Assembly: GCA_934747325.1 (NCBI GenBank)
Contig: CAKVGW010000022.1
Location: 1 to 25,287 of the forward strand
Reading direction: 5' to 3'
Source of the DNA: an uncultured Candidatus Melainabacteria bacterium
GTDB taxonomy: Bacteria > Cyanobacteriota > Vampirovibrionia > Gastranaerophilales > Gastranaerophilaceae
Length of the DNA: 25,287 nt
In this document: positions 7,165-15,274 of the stretch, one piece after another
Position numbering within the stretch: position 1 is the first letter of the stretch
Layout: every line of letters begins with the position of its first letter
Position numbers and translations under genes: made by a program
The notes under the pieces: generated by a model
What the model was told of the DNA's origin: nothing
What the model saw: the letters and a program-made list of their open reading frames with translations, nothing else
The model's database searches: none

Positions 7165-7176
7165 ACAGAACAAATT

Positions 7177-7205
7177 TTTACACAAGTTTAAATTTGTTTT
7201 ATAAT
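7177..7205 (+). promoter_or_regulatory. predicted promoter, leaderless type
   Basis: TTTACA (7177-7182), a 17-nt spacer and TATAAT (7200-7205), then CTTTTT and the ATG at 7212. The -35 is one base from TTGACA and the -10 is perfect. There is no SD before the ATG. Confidence 0.65.
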
Positions 7206-7211
7206 CTTTTT

Positions 7212-7736
7212 ATGGATATTTTTGTAATTGAAATAGTTGATGCAGATAATGTACATAAAGAATTATTGAAAGAGTTTCAGAAAAAAGATATTTCTAACCT
7301 TAAGAAATGGAATGAACACTGTCTTTCTTACTTAATGGTTGACAGGATTCTTAGAGATTTTTATCAGATTGAAAATCGAAAAATAATTTTTAATGGTAAT
7401 AAACCTTTTCTTAAAACAAGAGAAAAATTTTTTAGTATAAGTCATAGCAATGATTTTATTGCTCTGGCGTTTTCTGATTATGATTGCGGAATTGATATAG
7501 AAGAAATCAAACTTAGAGAATTTGAAAGTATCGCAAAACGCATGGGATTTAAATGTAAAACATTAGAAGATTTTTATAATGAGTGGACAAAATATGAAGC
7601 TGAGTATAAACTTGGAAAGCCGGCACAAAAAATCAAAAAATTCCGATTTGAAAACTATGTAATAACTGCTTCCAGCGTAAATATTCAAGAAGAGTTTGAA
7701 ATTTATATTCAAAGCGGAGAAGTTTTTCCTAACTAA
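7212..7736 (+). CDS. 4'-phosphopantetheinyl transferase family protein
   Basis: A 174-residue protein. Enzymes of this family move phosphopantetheine from CoA to a Ser of acyl or peptidyl carrier proteins. FNGNKPFL, then FSISHSND (residues 74-81), GIDIE (Asp95, Glu97, magnesium site) and WTKYEAEYKL (Glu129, Lys133) are the conserved blocks in order. The K of the usual WxxKEA is Tyr here. It is shorter than Sfp and closer to compact AcpT types. An in-frame TTG at 7194 would lie inside the promoter -35/-10 spacer, so the ATG at 7212 is chosen. No biosynthetic cluster is adjacent; the target may be the fatty-acid ACP. Confidence 0.8.
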   Translation: MDIFVIEIVDADNVHKELLKEFQKKDISNLKKWNEHCLSYLMVDRILRDFYQIENRKIIFNGNKPFLKTREKFFSISHSNDFIALAFSDYDCGIDIEEIKLREFESIAKRMGFKCKTLEDFYNEWTKYEAEYKLGKPAQKIKKFRFENYVITASSVNIQEEFEIYIQSGEVFPN

Positions 7737-7825
7737 AATGATTGATATTAAAGAATTTGAGATAAAGTTTGTTTAACTTCTGCCGATAGGAATATTAATA
7801 ATACTCAACCAAAAGCGAGGTATTC

Positions 7826-7993
7826 ATGGCAAGAATTATCAACTCTGGCGAACGCCGAATTATCAAAATGTCCGTAGATGATATTATCTCAGTGGTACAA
7901 GATTACCAAAGAATCGTACCACGTTCATCAACAGCTGAAGAAGTAAGAAATTATTTAAGCGATACCGTTGTATACATTCCGGAGGATATTTAG
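7826..7993 (+). CDS. 55-residue conserved-looking small protein
   Basis: An ORF of 55 codons (MARIINSGERRIIKMSVDDI...) with a good SD (GCGAGG) 6 nt before the ATG and coding-like codon use. It is mixed-charge, with no transmembrane segment or cysteines. A predicted helix (VDDIISVVQDYQRIV) is followed by EEVRNYLSDTVVYIPEDI. I do not recognise a family. It lies 89 nt behind the PPTase gene. Its stop codon interlocks with that of the convergent TPR gene (7991-7993 against 7990-7992). Confidence 0.7.
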   Translation: MARIINSGERRIIKMSVDDIISVVQDYQRIVPRSSTAEEVRNYLSDTVVYIPEDI

Positions 7994-9651
7994 TAATATT
8001 CGGAAGTTGACATATCGTTAAGGGCGTTTTTAGCTTCTTCAAAAGAAGGATCTTGCTCAAGAATTTCTATATAGAGTTCTTTTGCCTTATCTTTATTATT
8101 ATTTTCATAAAGCAAAGCCAAGTTGTATTTAACCTCGATTAAATCGGGGTTATACAACAAAGCTTGTTTAAAAGCTTCTTCTGCTTTCTTAATGTCATGC
8201 TGCGAAGCATACATTAAACCAACCCGATACAAACCTGTCGGATTTTTATCATCAAAATTCAATAAATCGGTCAATGCCTTTTTCTCTTCAAAGAAATTGC
8301 CCAACTGATGATGTGCTTCTGCTAACAACAGTAGATACTTTGCTTTAAATTGATTTTGTTTATCATATTCTAATGCTTTATTGATTGATTCAATGCACTC
8401 TGTATATTCTTTTTTAGTAAAATGATTTTTTGCAACATTAAAATATATTTCTGAATTCAAAGCATTATATTGAGCTGCATTTTTTAATAACTCAAATGAT
8501 TCGTCAAACTTTTTCTGTTCTGACATATCAATAGCCCAAGCAATGTATAATTCACATAGCAATAAATTTACTGTCTTAGCTTCTCTTGGAGTTGCTTTAT
8601 CCAAAAGCAAAGTATATTTTTCCAATGCTTTTTGATAATTTTTCACTTGCAAATAAGCATCTGCCAATTCTAAAGTTACATCAAAACCATTTTGTGACAT
8701 CATGGCCAAATCTTCTAATATAACAATGCCATCTGTAATTTTGTTAAGCTTAATATTAAAACTTGCAATATCATTCCTAACTTTAAATTTGTCTGACCCT
8801 TGAATATCTAATAATTTTTCAGAATATTCTATTGCTTTTTCATATTCTTCAGTTTCAACACTTAATGTTACTAATGTTTCGTATATCCAAAGAAGAGTTT
8901 TTGCATCTGTTACAAACGTTAACATAAATAACAATGTTTCTTTTGCTACCGGATAATTTTTTATTTTAATATATAGTTCTGCAAGTTTTCTATTTGTAAC
9001 AACATCATTCGGATAAATTCCCAAACGTGTTTTGTAAGCTTCAAAAGCTGCCGGATAATCATGAACTTCTTCATTTAATTCAGCTAATATTGATTGAACA
9101 TCAGCAATATCTTCATCCAGTTCCATCAAATCTGACAATACTTCGTAAGCTCCAATTGCTGAAAACAGTTGATCAGCTTCTCTATACAACTCGGCTAACG
9201 TTTTAACTACTTCTTTATCATTTTTTTTATTGTCAAAAAGAAACTCATATTCTTTAATTGCTTTTTGAAGCATTTGTTTTTTTACATAGCAATCAGCCAA
9301 AACCTGCCTTGTTTCTATGCTATTAGGTCTTTTTTTTAATATAATTGAACATTGTTTAATTGCTTGATTATATTTTCTGTCTTCATAATAAGCTTTAGCT
9401 AAGTAAATTCTTACTTCAATATGCCCCGGAACTCTATCTAAATATTTTGTTGCTAAAAGTTGTACAAGAGCATACTCTTTTTTGTCATAAAGTACTTCTA
9501 CCTGTTCTAAAATATTTTTGGTTGAGAGCTGAAGGTCATCCCCTTTTTGAGAACCAACACCTTGAAATAAAATTATTGAATACAAAATATAAATTGCTGC
9601 AACCGCAACAACAAACGCAACTACGATTATAATTATATTTGTATCTGCCAT
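7990..9651 (-). CDS. membrane-anchored TPR repeat protein
   Basis: A 553-residue protein. An N-terminal transmembrane helix (residues 5-29, NIIIIVVAFVVAVAAIYILY) is followed by about a dozen tetratricopeptide repeats. Clear units include AKAYYEDRKYNQAIKQCSII, AYEVLSDLMELDE and LALLYENNNKDKAKELYIEI, with Pro at the usual end position (RPNS, YPND, DPSF). TPR superhelices bind proteins. The layout resembles LapB/YciM or pilus-assembly TPR proteins, but the C-terminal rubredoxin-like domain of LapB is absent. It is encoded divergently from an exported protein and close to the pilus/secretion operon, so a role in envelope assembly is plausible. AAGAAGAGAG before the ATG at 9651 serves as a loose SD. 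Confidence 0.85.
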   Translation of the reverse strand: MADTNIIIIVVAFVVAVAAIYILYSIILFQGVGSQKGDDLQLSTKNILEQVEVLYDKKEYALVQLLATKYLDRVPGHIEVRIYLAKAYYEDRKYNQAIKQCSIILKKRPNSIETRQVLADCYVKKQMLQKAIKEYEFLFDNKKNDKEVVKTLAELYREADQLFSAIGAYEVLSDLMELDEDIADVQSILAELNEEVHDYPAAFEAYKTRLGIYPNDVVTNRKLAELYIKIKNYPVAKETLLFMLTFVTDAKTLLWIYETLVTLSVETEEYEKAIEYSEKLLDIQGSDKFKVRNDIASFNIKLNKITDGIVILEDLAMMSQNGFDVTLELADAYLQVKNYQKALEKYTLLLDKATPREAKTVNLLLCELYIAWAIDMSEQKKFDESFELLKNAAQYNALNSEIYFNVAKNHFTKKEYTECIESINKALEYDKQNQFKAKYLLLLAEAHHQLGNFFEEKKALTDLLNFDDKNPTGLYRVGLMYASQHDIKKAEEAFKQALLYNPDLIEVKYNLALLYENNNKDKAKELYIEILEQDPSFEEAKNALNDMSTSEYY

Positions 9652-9680
9652 TTTACTCTCTTCTTTAAGACTATAATATC

Positions 9681-9708
9681 ATTATACATGATAGTTAAGA
9701 AAAGTAAA
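9681..9708 (-). promoter_or_regulatory. predicted promoter of the TPR gene
   Basis: On the - strand, TTTACT (9708-9703), a 16-nt spacer and TATAAT (9686-9681), giving a leader of about 25-30 nt that contains the SD. Confidence 0.5.
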
Positions 9709-9741
9709 AGTTTTTGTTTACTTTTACTCATTTTTTATTAA

Positions 9742-9747
9742 TATAAT
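9742..9747 (+). promoter_or_regulatory. -10 box of a leaderless-type promoter
   Basis: A perfect TATAAT ends 6 nt before the ATG at 9754 and there is no SD. The -35 is unclear: TTTACT at 9717-9722 would be 19 nt away. Confidence 0.55.
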
Positions 9748-9753
9748 ATAAGT

Positions 9754-10356
9754 ATGAAGAAAGCTTTTTTAATATCATTAACACCATTATTAATTATGTC
9801 ATCAGCAGTTTTTGCCGAAAGTTGGGATGATTTTTCAGACTTAGATAGAGCTTGGGATGGTCAAAAATCTATCACAAACAAAGAGTTTGAAGATGCAATT
9901 AATACCCTTGAAGGCAAGCAAAAACAAAGAGAAGAAAAGCAACAAAAGAGAAAAGCTAGAAAAATAAGCGGTGGTGGTACCAGTTTGCATTCAGAATTAG
10001 CACCTGGGGCAGAAATTCAAGGATTGACACCTCTAAAGGATAAAAATAATGAAGGTTTGCTTTTAAATGTGCCGGTTAGTCTAATTATTGACGAGATTCC
10101 GCTTGATAAAGGCTATTATAAAGTTATTGCGGAACGTGATAAGAATAATGACATTTATTTATCTTTTTATCAATCACAGTATTTTAAAGGGAAAGTTCGT
10201 GCTTGTGAAACAAACGATGATTATGATAGCCAAGATTTAGATTTTGTGAAGCTAATCCCTTATAACAAAAATTTTGTTAAAATTATATTCGGTTCACTAG
10301 ATTTTAATGCGTATGCATATATTAGATATGGCGCAGAAGAGTTTGGAGAAAATTAA
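9754..10356 (+). CDS. exported protein of unknown function
   Basis: A 200-residue protein with a classic signal peptide (MKKAFLISLTPLLIMSSAVFA, probable cleavage before ESWDD). A charged Lys/Gln/Arg-rich segment (about residues 50-72, GKQKQREEKQQKRKARK) and a Gly-rich turn follow. The rest looks beta-rich (LLLNVPVSLIIDEIPLDKGYYKVIAERD; NFVKIIFGSLDFNAYAYIRYG). No family is recognised. It lies just upstream of the secretion/pilus operon but is separated from it by a terminator-like hairpin. It could be a periplasmic accessory of that machine, which is inference from position only. Confidence 0.75.
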   Translation: MKKAFLISLTPLLIMSSAVFAESWDDFSDLDRAWDGQKSITNKEFEDAINTLEGKQKQREEKQQKRKARKISGGGTSLHSELAPGAEIQGLTPLKDKNNEGLLLNVPVSLIIDEIPLDKGYYKVIAERDKNNDIYLSFYQSQYFKGKVRACETNDDYDSQDLDFVKLIPYNKNFVKIIFGSLDFNAYAYIRYGAEEFGEN

Positions 10357-10368
10357 AAAATAATAGAT

Positions 10369-10399
10369 TGTGGGGCAAAAAATGCACACAACTTTTTTT
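10369..10399 (+). terminator. probable terminator, degenerate copy of the GGTGCAA repeat
   Basis: Stem TGTG/CACA plus GCA/TGC with a small internal bulge and an AAAAA loop, then a run of seven T. It follows the exported-protein gene by 12 nt. It resembles the hairpins at 1252 and 17593 (core GCAAAAAATTGCA). An AATGGAAAATT stretch just after it matches the other dispersed repeat. Confidence 0.55.
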
Positions 10400-10455
10400 A
10401 ATGGAAAATTAGAAGAAGAAAATTGTTTTATACATTTCTGTATCATATAAACTAA

Positions 10456-10483
10456 TTGCAATATTACAAAAATATGATATGAT
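10456..10483 (+). promoter_or_regulatory. possible promoter of the pilus/secretion operon
   Basis: TTGCAA (10456-10461), a 16-nt spacer and TATGAT (10478-10483). It would leave a leader of about 135 nt before the ATG at 10626, in which I see no clear riboswitch. Several other AT-rich hexamers nearby are also possible. Confidence 0.3.
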
Positions 10484-10625
10484 AAAATTAGGTTGATATG
10501 CGAGAACAGTTTACAATGATGTAAAACATTTGACTGGAATAGTATAAATATAGGATTTAAATTATTATTCGCTTTGATATAGTTTAAACCAGAGAGCAAT
10601 TTAGTAGTTAGAAGTAATAATAAAT

Positions 10626-11297
10626 ATGCAAAAATATTTAAGAAGAAGAAAAGAACAAAAACGAGATTTGGCAAGCTTGACTGCAGATGAACTTATTTCA
10701 ATGACTTTTAAAAACTGCAATAGCAAAAAAGTCGTTGTATCAATCTTATCTTTGTTTATAGTTTTACCACTCTTATTGGGCGGTATTATTATAAAGAGCA
10801 TTCATTCTTCAGGCCAAAATTTGGAGTATGTAGATTTGGTGTCATTAGCTTCTGCACCGGTTACGGCAACTGCTGCTAAAAAGAATTTAATATCAATTCC
10901 GACAGGCACAGTAAAAGCTAATCCATTCTTACCATACCGAGAAATTAATAAAGGTTCTTCTGTAAGTGATGTTCCAACTTATGATTTGGTAGCACCACCG
11001 GAGGTTGTCAATGAAAATTCAGATGCGGCAAGAGTTATGGATACAATTGTATCAGGTATTTTGTACGACAAATTTAGTCCGTCTGCAATATTGAACATTG
11101 AAGGCAATGATTACCTTGTGAAAAAAGGTGATGTCGTAAATAAATATAAAGTTTTAAATATCACGCAAAACAGTGTTACCGTAAAATTGGGTAATAACAC
11201 TTATAATGCCGGTATTGGTGAAATCTTAACTGAAGGGTCTGTAAACTATAATGACGTTTCAAATTTGAGTAAGAAATTCGGAGGGGAAAGACGATGA
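10626..11297 (+). CDS. GspC/PilP-like inner-membrane component
   Basis: A 223-residue protein: a basic cytoplasmic N-terminus, one transmembrane segment (about residues 35-58, VVVSILSLFIVLPLLLGGII), a periplasmic linker (ANPFLPYREI), and a C-terminal domain with VSGILYDKFSPSAILNIEGN, YLVKKGDVVNKYKVLNI and NSVTVKLGNNTY. That C-terminal pattern matches the HR domain of GspC and the related PilP fold, which connects the inner-membrane platform to the secretin. It is encoded immediately before the secretin and overlaps it by 4 nt (ATGA), as expected for translationally coupled partners. No SD is visible at the ATG at 10626. Confidence 0.7.
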   Translation: MQKYLRRRKEQKRDLASLTADELISMTFKNCNSKKVVVSILSLFIVLPLLLGGIIIKSIHSSGQNLEYVDLVSLASAPVTATAAKKNLISIPTGTVKANPFLPYREINKGSSVSDVPTYDLVAPPEVVNENSDAARVMDTIVSGILYDKFSPSAILNIEGNDYLVKKGDVVNKYKVLNITQNSVTVKLGNNTYNAGIGEILTEGSVNYNDVSNLSKKFGGERR

Positions 11298-13183
11298 GAT
11301 ATAATCATATACAAAGACTATTGTCAGCAGCGTTATTACTAGCGTTTACTGCACCTTCAGGTCTAGCTGTTTCAACTTACGCATCAACACCTAATATTCA
11401 ATCTACGGTTTTGAGCGGTGATGTAAGGTTAACAAATAGAAATGATAAAATTACATTAAGCTTGCGTGATTCAGATGTCAAGCAAGTATTAAGAATGTTT
11501 GCCGATAAAGCAGGCATGAATATCGTTTTTCACTCATCAGTAGATGGAAAAGTAACTTTAGACTTAGTTAATATGCCGATTAATGACGCATTTAACTTGG
11601 TTCTGCAAGTTGCAGGTTTAAATTATTATACACAAAATAATACTTTAATCGTTTTGGCAAAAGATAATGCTGATAATGCTGCTTTTTCTAAACAAGAAAT
11701 GATGGTATTCCCTGTTAAATATGTAAGTGCGGGAAAAATTGCAAGTTTCTTGAATAACAATGTTTTTGGAATGAAAAAAGCAGGTTTATCAAGTGTAGAT
11801 GCTGCTACCGTTAATGCCGCAACAAATGAGATTATTGTTTTTGGTATGAAATCAGACGCAGCAATTGTTCAAAAGGTGATTGATCAATTAGATAGAGAAC
11901 CTTTGACAAAGACTTTTGCTGTAAATCATACAACTCCTGCTGAAATGGCGGACATGATTTGTAACATGTTGTTACCTTCTCGTGGATCACAAAGCGGAGA
12001 TTCTAGTAGTTCCAGTAGTTTTGCTCCTCCAACACCAGGGACGGGAACAACCGGTGGTGCAGCTGGTATAAAGGGCGTTATGACAGGTGGAGCTGCAAGC
12101 GCTTCATCCGGTAGTGATTTAAAACTTGGTGAAGGTGTTGTTGCTTGTACTGTATCAGGACAATCTTCATCAACTACATCAGCGCCATTTGATTTGCAAA
12201 ATTTAGCTATTTCTTATTATCCTCAAAGAGGAACAATCATGATGATGGGTGGTTCTGAAGCTCAAATGCACATGATTGAAAACTTTATTAAGACAAACGA
12301 CGTAAAACAACCACAAGCGTATTTGGAAGTTTCAATTGTAGAACTTAACGAAGCAGGTTCTAAGGAATTTGCTAACAATTGGGCTATTCAATCTGATGCT
12401 TGGGGTGTAAAATTCAGTGGCGGTAGAGTATCTGGAGGTAGAGAAGCTTCTCCTTATGATAGAGTTTATGATATTACAAAACACTATTGGACAGACCCAA
12501 AAGTCAATGATGATGGTACTATAACATTACCTACATACACCGCAGTAACAGGTAAAGAAAAGGGCGTATATAATGGTTCATACATATCTTGGACAATGAA
12601 CTATTTGATTGAAAACCGTAAAGCAAGGGTTCTTGCAAATCCTAAGTTATTAATTACTAACGGTCAGGAATCAACGATAGATTTAACTCAAGATTATGTA
12701 GAAAAAGTTACATCTGAGTTCTTGTCTTCAACATCAACAGGTGGTGCTGGAACTGGTACAGTTCAAAGAACTTATACAATAGGTTCTGACCAAGGTATCA
12801 AAGTTGTATTAACACCATTCATTTCTCCTGACGGTTATGTAACATTAAATATTAAACCTGAATATTCAACAGTGGCAGGTGAAGTAAGAACTCCAAGTGA
12901 AACTAATGATGGTAGTACAGACTTGCAAGCAACATTGTTAAGCAGAAGAAATCTTGATTTGAAAAATATCAGAATCAAAGATGGAGAAACTCTTGCAATT
13001 GGTGGTTTAATACAAGAAAATGAACAAAAAACTGTTCAAAAGATTCCTGTTTTAGGTGACTTGCCGGTTATTGGTGCTGCATTTAGATCAAGCTCTACAA
13101 CTAAAGCAAAAACTGAACTTGTAATTATGCTAACACCAAAAATTATCAATGATGGGGAAAACTCTGTAGCAGATAGTTTATAG
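11294..13183 (+). CDS. secretin, GspD/PilQ family
   Basis: A 629-residue outer-membrane channel protein. A signal peptide (about residues 1-26) is followed by an STN-like N0 domain (LSLRDSDVKQVLRMFADKAG to LNYYTQNNTLIVLA), a secretin N domain (MMVFPVKYVSAGKIASFLNN), and a low-complexity Ser/Gly/Thr-rich stretch (about residues 235-275). The secretin domain comes last (ARVLANPKLLITNGQESTI, LTPFISPDGYVTLNIKPE, LAIGGLIQENE, IPVLGDLPVIGAAFRS, TELVIMLTPKII). These are textbook secretin motifs. It forms the exit ring for a type IV pilus or type II system. There is no PilQ AMIN domain, so GspD-like or minimal PilQ are both possible. It has the coupled start noted for the upstream gene. Confidence 0.92.
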   Translation: MRYNHIQRLLSAALLLAFTAPSGLAVSTYASTPNIQSTVLSGDVRLTNRNDKITLSLRDSDVKQVLRMFADKAGMNIVFHSSVDGKVTLDLVNMPINDAFNLVLQVAGLNYYTQNNTLIVLAKDNADNAAFSKQEMMVFPVKYVSAGKIASFLNNNVFGMKKAGLSSVDAATVNAATNEIIVFGMKSDAAIVQKVIDQLDREPLTKTFAVNHTTPAEMADMICNMLLPSRGSQSGDSSSSSSFAPPTPGTGTTGGAAGIKGVMTGGAASASSGSDLKLGEGVVACTVSGQSSSTTSAPFDLQNLAISYYPQRGTIMMMGGSEAQMHMIENFIKTNDVKQPQAYLEVSIVELNEAGSKEFANNWAIQSDAWGVKFSGGRVSGGREASPYDRVYDITKHYWTDPKVNDDGTITLPTYTAVTGKEKGVYNGSYISWTMNYLIENRKARVLANPKLLITNGQESTIDLTQDYVEKVTSEFLSSTSTGGAGTGTVQRTYTIGSDQGIKVVLTPFISPDGYVTLNIKPEYSTVAGEVRTPSETNDGSTDLQATLLSRRNLDLKNIRIKDGETLAIGGLIQENEQKTVQKIPVLGDLPVIGAAFRSSSTTKAKTELVIMLTPKIINDGENSVADSL

Positions 13184-13188
13184 AAATT

Positions 13189-15252
13189 ATGTCTAATCAA
13201 CTGGAAAAATTAAAAAGCAGTATTAAGAGAGAATACGTAAATAATTTTGAATTAAACCTGATGAAATCATCAGGTTTTATTCCAATTGATAAAAGACAAG
13301 GCAAACTTTATACTATTATCAGCCAAAGAAGCTTGAGAGATATTGAATCGATTAGAGAAACTATTTCTAAAACCGTTCAGACTTATGGCGGTATTGAACC
13401 GATTCCTGTAAGTGATGCAATTTTTGATGATGTTTATAACTTTGTAGATAATTTAATTAAAAATCCGGAAAGTGTCGAAAACTCAAAAGTTGAAACGAAA
13501 GAACCACCAAAACCCAAAGAGGTTACAGCAGAAGACATGCTGGTAACTATCGGTTGGATAAAAAAAGAACAGTTACAAGAATCAGAAAAACTTGCAAAAG
13601 AAAAAAATGTTCCTTTAGATGAAATTTTTTATGAAAATGGTTATTTAACTTATGAACAAATTGTTTCTTACTTAAAGAAAAAATTTGGATGTGATGTAAT
13701 CTCAAAATCTAATATTAAAGTTGATAAGAGCATTTTGAAACTTCTTCCCGATGATTTTGTAGAGAAGAAAAAAACTATTATCATGTCAATGCAGGATAAT
13801 AAACTTGCCGTTGCAATGGTTAATCCTGCAGATAACTATACAATTCGTGAAATTTCACTTTCAACCGGTCGTTCTTTGAATGTATATTGTATTCCGTATT
13901 TTGAATATGAACAATATTTAAAAGAATACTTTATGCAAAAAAAAACAGAGCAAGCTGCTAAAGAAACCGAACGGATTATTCAAAGCATTGAAGAAGAATC
14001 TGCACAATACAACAATGAAGAATCACTTTGGACTCAGGTAGAAAAAGAACTTCAAGATGCGAGCGGTAATGTTGCAAAGTTTGTTTATAAGATTATTACA
14101 GATGCGATTGATGCAAAAGCTTCCGATATTCACATCGAACCAAGAATTGGTTACTATGTAGTTCGTGTTCGTTCTGATGGTATATTGAAAAAAGTTCTTG
14201 AAATTCCCGGTAGTATTGAACAAGCTGTGATTACGCGTTTTAAGGTTTTGGCAAGAATGAACATTGCAGAACATAGACGTCCTCAAGATGGTACATTCTC
14301 TATCAAATATAATGATAGAATGTACGACTTTCGTATAAATACACTTCCTGTTTCGGGAAAAGAAAAAGTTGTAATTCGTATTCTTGCGCCTGCCGTAAGC
14401 TTAAAAGCTGCGGGTGATAAAATGGTAATTGCAGGAGCTTCTGAAGAAGATATACAAAAAATCCATGACATGGTGCAATCACCAAACGGTATTATTTTGA
14501 CTTCAGGTCCTACCGGTTCCGGTAAAACTACTACACTTTATACAATTCTAAAAGCTCTTAATAAAGAAGATGTTAATATTACCACAATTGAAGACCCGAT
14601 AGAAATTAAGCTAGAAGGTATTAACCAATCGCAAGTTAATCCGAAAGCTGATATCACTTTTGCATCTTGCATGAGAGCAATTTTAAGACAAGACCCGGAC
14701 ATCATTCTGATTGGTGAAATCCGTGACTTTGAAACCTTAGAGGTTGCTATTTCAGCTGCTCTTACAGGTCACTTAGTGCTGAGCACAGTTCACACAAATT
14801 CTGCAGCAGCAACAGTAACGCGTTTAATTGAAATGGGTGCAAAAGATTATCTTGTTTCTTCAACCTTAACAGGTGTAATCGCACAAAGACTTGTAAGAAG
14901 GCTTTGCGACAAATGTAAGGAAGGTTATTTCCCAACAGAAGAAGAGGTTAAACATATTTCCACTGAACCTGAAGAACAAGAACGGTTATTAAAAACTAAA
15001 CTTTACAGAAAAAAAGGATGTAAAGACTGTGGTTATCTAGGTTATACCGGTCGTTTAGGTATTTATGAGGTTATGCCTATATCAAGAGAAATCAAGAAAC
15101 TGATTGCACAAGGTGCACATGATATTGAAATTGAAGAAGCAGCGGTTGCTGCCGGTATGAAAACGCTTAAATATTCTTGCTTGGAACACATTACAAACGG
15201 TGTTACAACAACAAGTGAGTTCATAAGAGTATTAGGTTATGCGAGCGATTAA
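13189..15252 (+). CDS. GspE/PilB family assembly ATPase
   Basis: A 687-residue hexameric ATPase that powers pilus or pseudopilus extension from the cytoplasm. A T2SSE-N (MshEN-like) domain lies at about residues 115-245. The ATPase core has Walker A GPTGSGKTTT (residues 440-449), Asp box TTIEDPIEI, Walker B ILRQDPDIILIGEIRD and His box GHLVLSTVHTN. The tetracysteine zinc site is Cys573, Cys576, Cys611 and Cys614 (CDKC, CKDC), typical of GspE/PilB and absent from PilT. The first 100 residues contain a second, degenerate block (GFIPIDKRQGKLYTIIS, IEPIPVSDAIFDDVY) resembling half of an MshEN domain. Only 5 nt separate it from the secretin gene and there is no SD, suggesting coupling. Confidence 0.93.
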   Translation: MSNQLEKLKSSIKREYVNNFELNLMKSSGFIPIDKRQGKLYTIISQRSLRDIESIRETISKTVQTYGGIEPIPVSDAIFDDVYNFVDNLIKNPESVENSKVETKEPPKPKEVTAEDMLVTIGWIKKEQLQESEKLAKEKNVPLDEIFYENGYLTYEQIVSYLKKKFGCDVISKSNIKVDKSILKLLPDDFVEKKKTIIMSMQDNKLAVAMVNPADNYTIREISLSTGRSLNVYCIPYFEYEQYLKEYFMQKKTEQAAKETERIIQSIEEESAQYNNEESLWTQVEKELQDASGNVAKFVYKIITDAIDAKASDIHIEPRIGYYVVRVRSDGILKKVLEIPGSIEQAVITRFKVLARMNIAEHRRPQDGTFSIKYNDRMYDFRINTLPVSGKEKVVIRILAPAVSLKAAGDKMVIAGASEEDIQKIHDMVQSPNGIILTSGPTGSGKTTTLYTILKALNKEDVNITTIEDPIEIKLEGINQSQVNPKADITFASCMRAILRQDPDIILIGEIRDFETLEVAISAALTGHLVLSTVHTNSAAATVTRLIEMGAKDYLVSSTLTGVIAQRLVRRLCDKCKEGYFPTEEEVKHISTEPEEQERLLKTKLYRKKGCKDCGYLGYTGRLGIYEVMPISREIKKLIAQGAHDIEIEEAAVAAGMKTLKYSCLEHITNGVTTTSEFIRVLGYASD

Positions 15253-15274
15253 GATTTAAAAAGAAGAGGATTTT

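Noticed and set aside
7194..7211. Upstream TTG start for the PPTase gene
   Set aside because: It lies within the predicted promoter (the -10 box would be coding) and has no SD; the ATG at 7212 fits the family start.
7739..7777. 13-codon ORF right after the PPTase stop
   Set aside because: Too short and with no SD; nothing separates it from chance.
10484..10625. Riboswitch or structured leader before the pilus operon
   Set aside because: The stretch is long and AT-rich, but I find no conserved riboswitch core or strong helix.
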